This document shows, in pieces, positions 7,135 through 7,212 of a stretch of DNA of 7,212 bases (the first letter of the stretch is position 1; the number at the start of each line of letters is the position of its first letter). The stretch is from Bacteroidales bacterium (GTDB lineage: Bacteria; Bacteroidota; Bacteroidia; Bacteroidales; UBA10428). Under the pieces are notes generated by a model. It made no database searches and had not been told where the DNA came from. It saw only the letters and a list, made by a program, of their open reading frames with translations. The position numbers and the translations under genes are program-made. The stretch lies in the NCBI GenBank assembly GCA_016935595.1, contig JAFGQQ010000344.1:1-7212 (forward strand), given 5' to 3'.

Positions 7135-7212
7135 ATGTTAAATAAAAAGCCTGATATAGAAATCATGTCGCCGGTTGGTTCTTACGAATCGCTTATGGCG
7201 GCCATACAAGGA
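7135..7212 (+). CDS. U32-family peptidase-like protein, N-terminal 26 residues only
   Basis: The 26 visible codons, MLNKKPDIEIMSPVGSYESL followed by MAAIQG, match the conserved opening of U32 proteins (the E-(L/I)-(L/M)-(A/S)-P-x-G-S-x-x-x-L-x-A-A-I pattern that forms the first strand and helix of a TIM barrel). The gene runs off the window. Annotated as collagenase-like peptidases, characterised U32 members in E. coli instead act in RNA hydroxylation (TrhP on tRNA wobble uridine, RlhA on 23S rRNA) or ubiquinone synthesis (UbiU/UbiV). Which branch this is cannot be told from 26 residues. Its own candidate promoter and ribosome site suggest it is independent of the receptor operon. Confidence 0.75.
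   Translation, partial: MLNKKPDIEIMSPVGSYESLMAAIQG

Noticed and set aside
6948..7166. 72-residue minus-strand open frame
   Set aside because: It overlaps the DUF4249 C-terminus and the U32 start on the other strand, and its Ile/Asn/Lys-rich product is what AT-rich antisense sequence gives.

Overview
The window looks like chromosomal DNA from a member of the Bacteroidota, probably in or near the Bacteroidales/Marinilabiliales; the rank below phylum is a guess. The evidence is AT-rich sequence, a TonB-dependent receptor that starts with a carboxypeptidase-regulatory-like domain, a partner lipoprotein of the Bacteroidota-associated DUF4249 family, start codons mostly without Shine-Dalgarno sequences, and TAnnTTTG-type -7 elements.

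Layout: two genes point left and three point right, diverging from a 243-base intergenic region (3302-3544). On the minus strand, a CstA-family inner-membrane transporter (1571-3301) lies upstream of a secreted GH5 glycoside hydrolase with a CBM4/9-like carbohydrate-binding module (1-1487). The hydrolase is cut at its C-terminus by the window edge and is easily missed because it has no stop codon here. On the plus strand, a TonB-dependent outer-membrane receptor (3578-5995, alternative start 3545) is followed after 10 bases by a DUF4249 lipoprotein (6006-7028). After a 106-base gap, the first 26 codons of a U32-family peptidase-like gene begin at 7135.

How the genes may work together: the receptor and the DUF4249 lipoprotein are almost certainly one transcription unit and probably one outer-membrane uptake or surface-binding complex, analogous in layout to SusC/SusD but with an unrelated lipoprotein. 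Its substrate is unknown. The GH5 enzyme would hydrolyse a beta-glucan or beta-mannan type polysaccharide outside the cell. CstA would import pyruvate or small peptides across the inner membrane. Nothing in the sequence proves that the two divergent blocks serve one pathway.

The most interesting non-coding signal is the divergent intergenic region, which holds three separate short palindromes, one lying on the predicted transcription start of the receptor operon. No RNA gene, CRISPR array, insertion sequence or convincing intrinsic terminator was seen.
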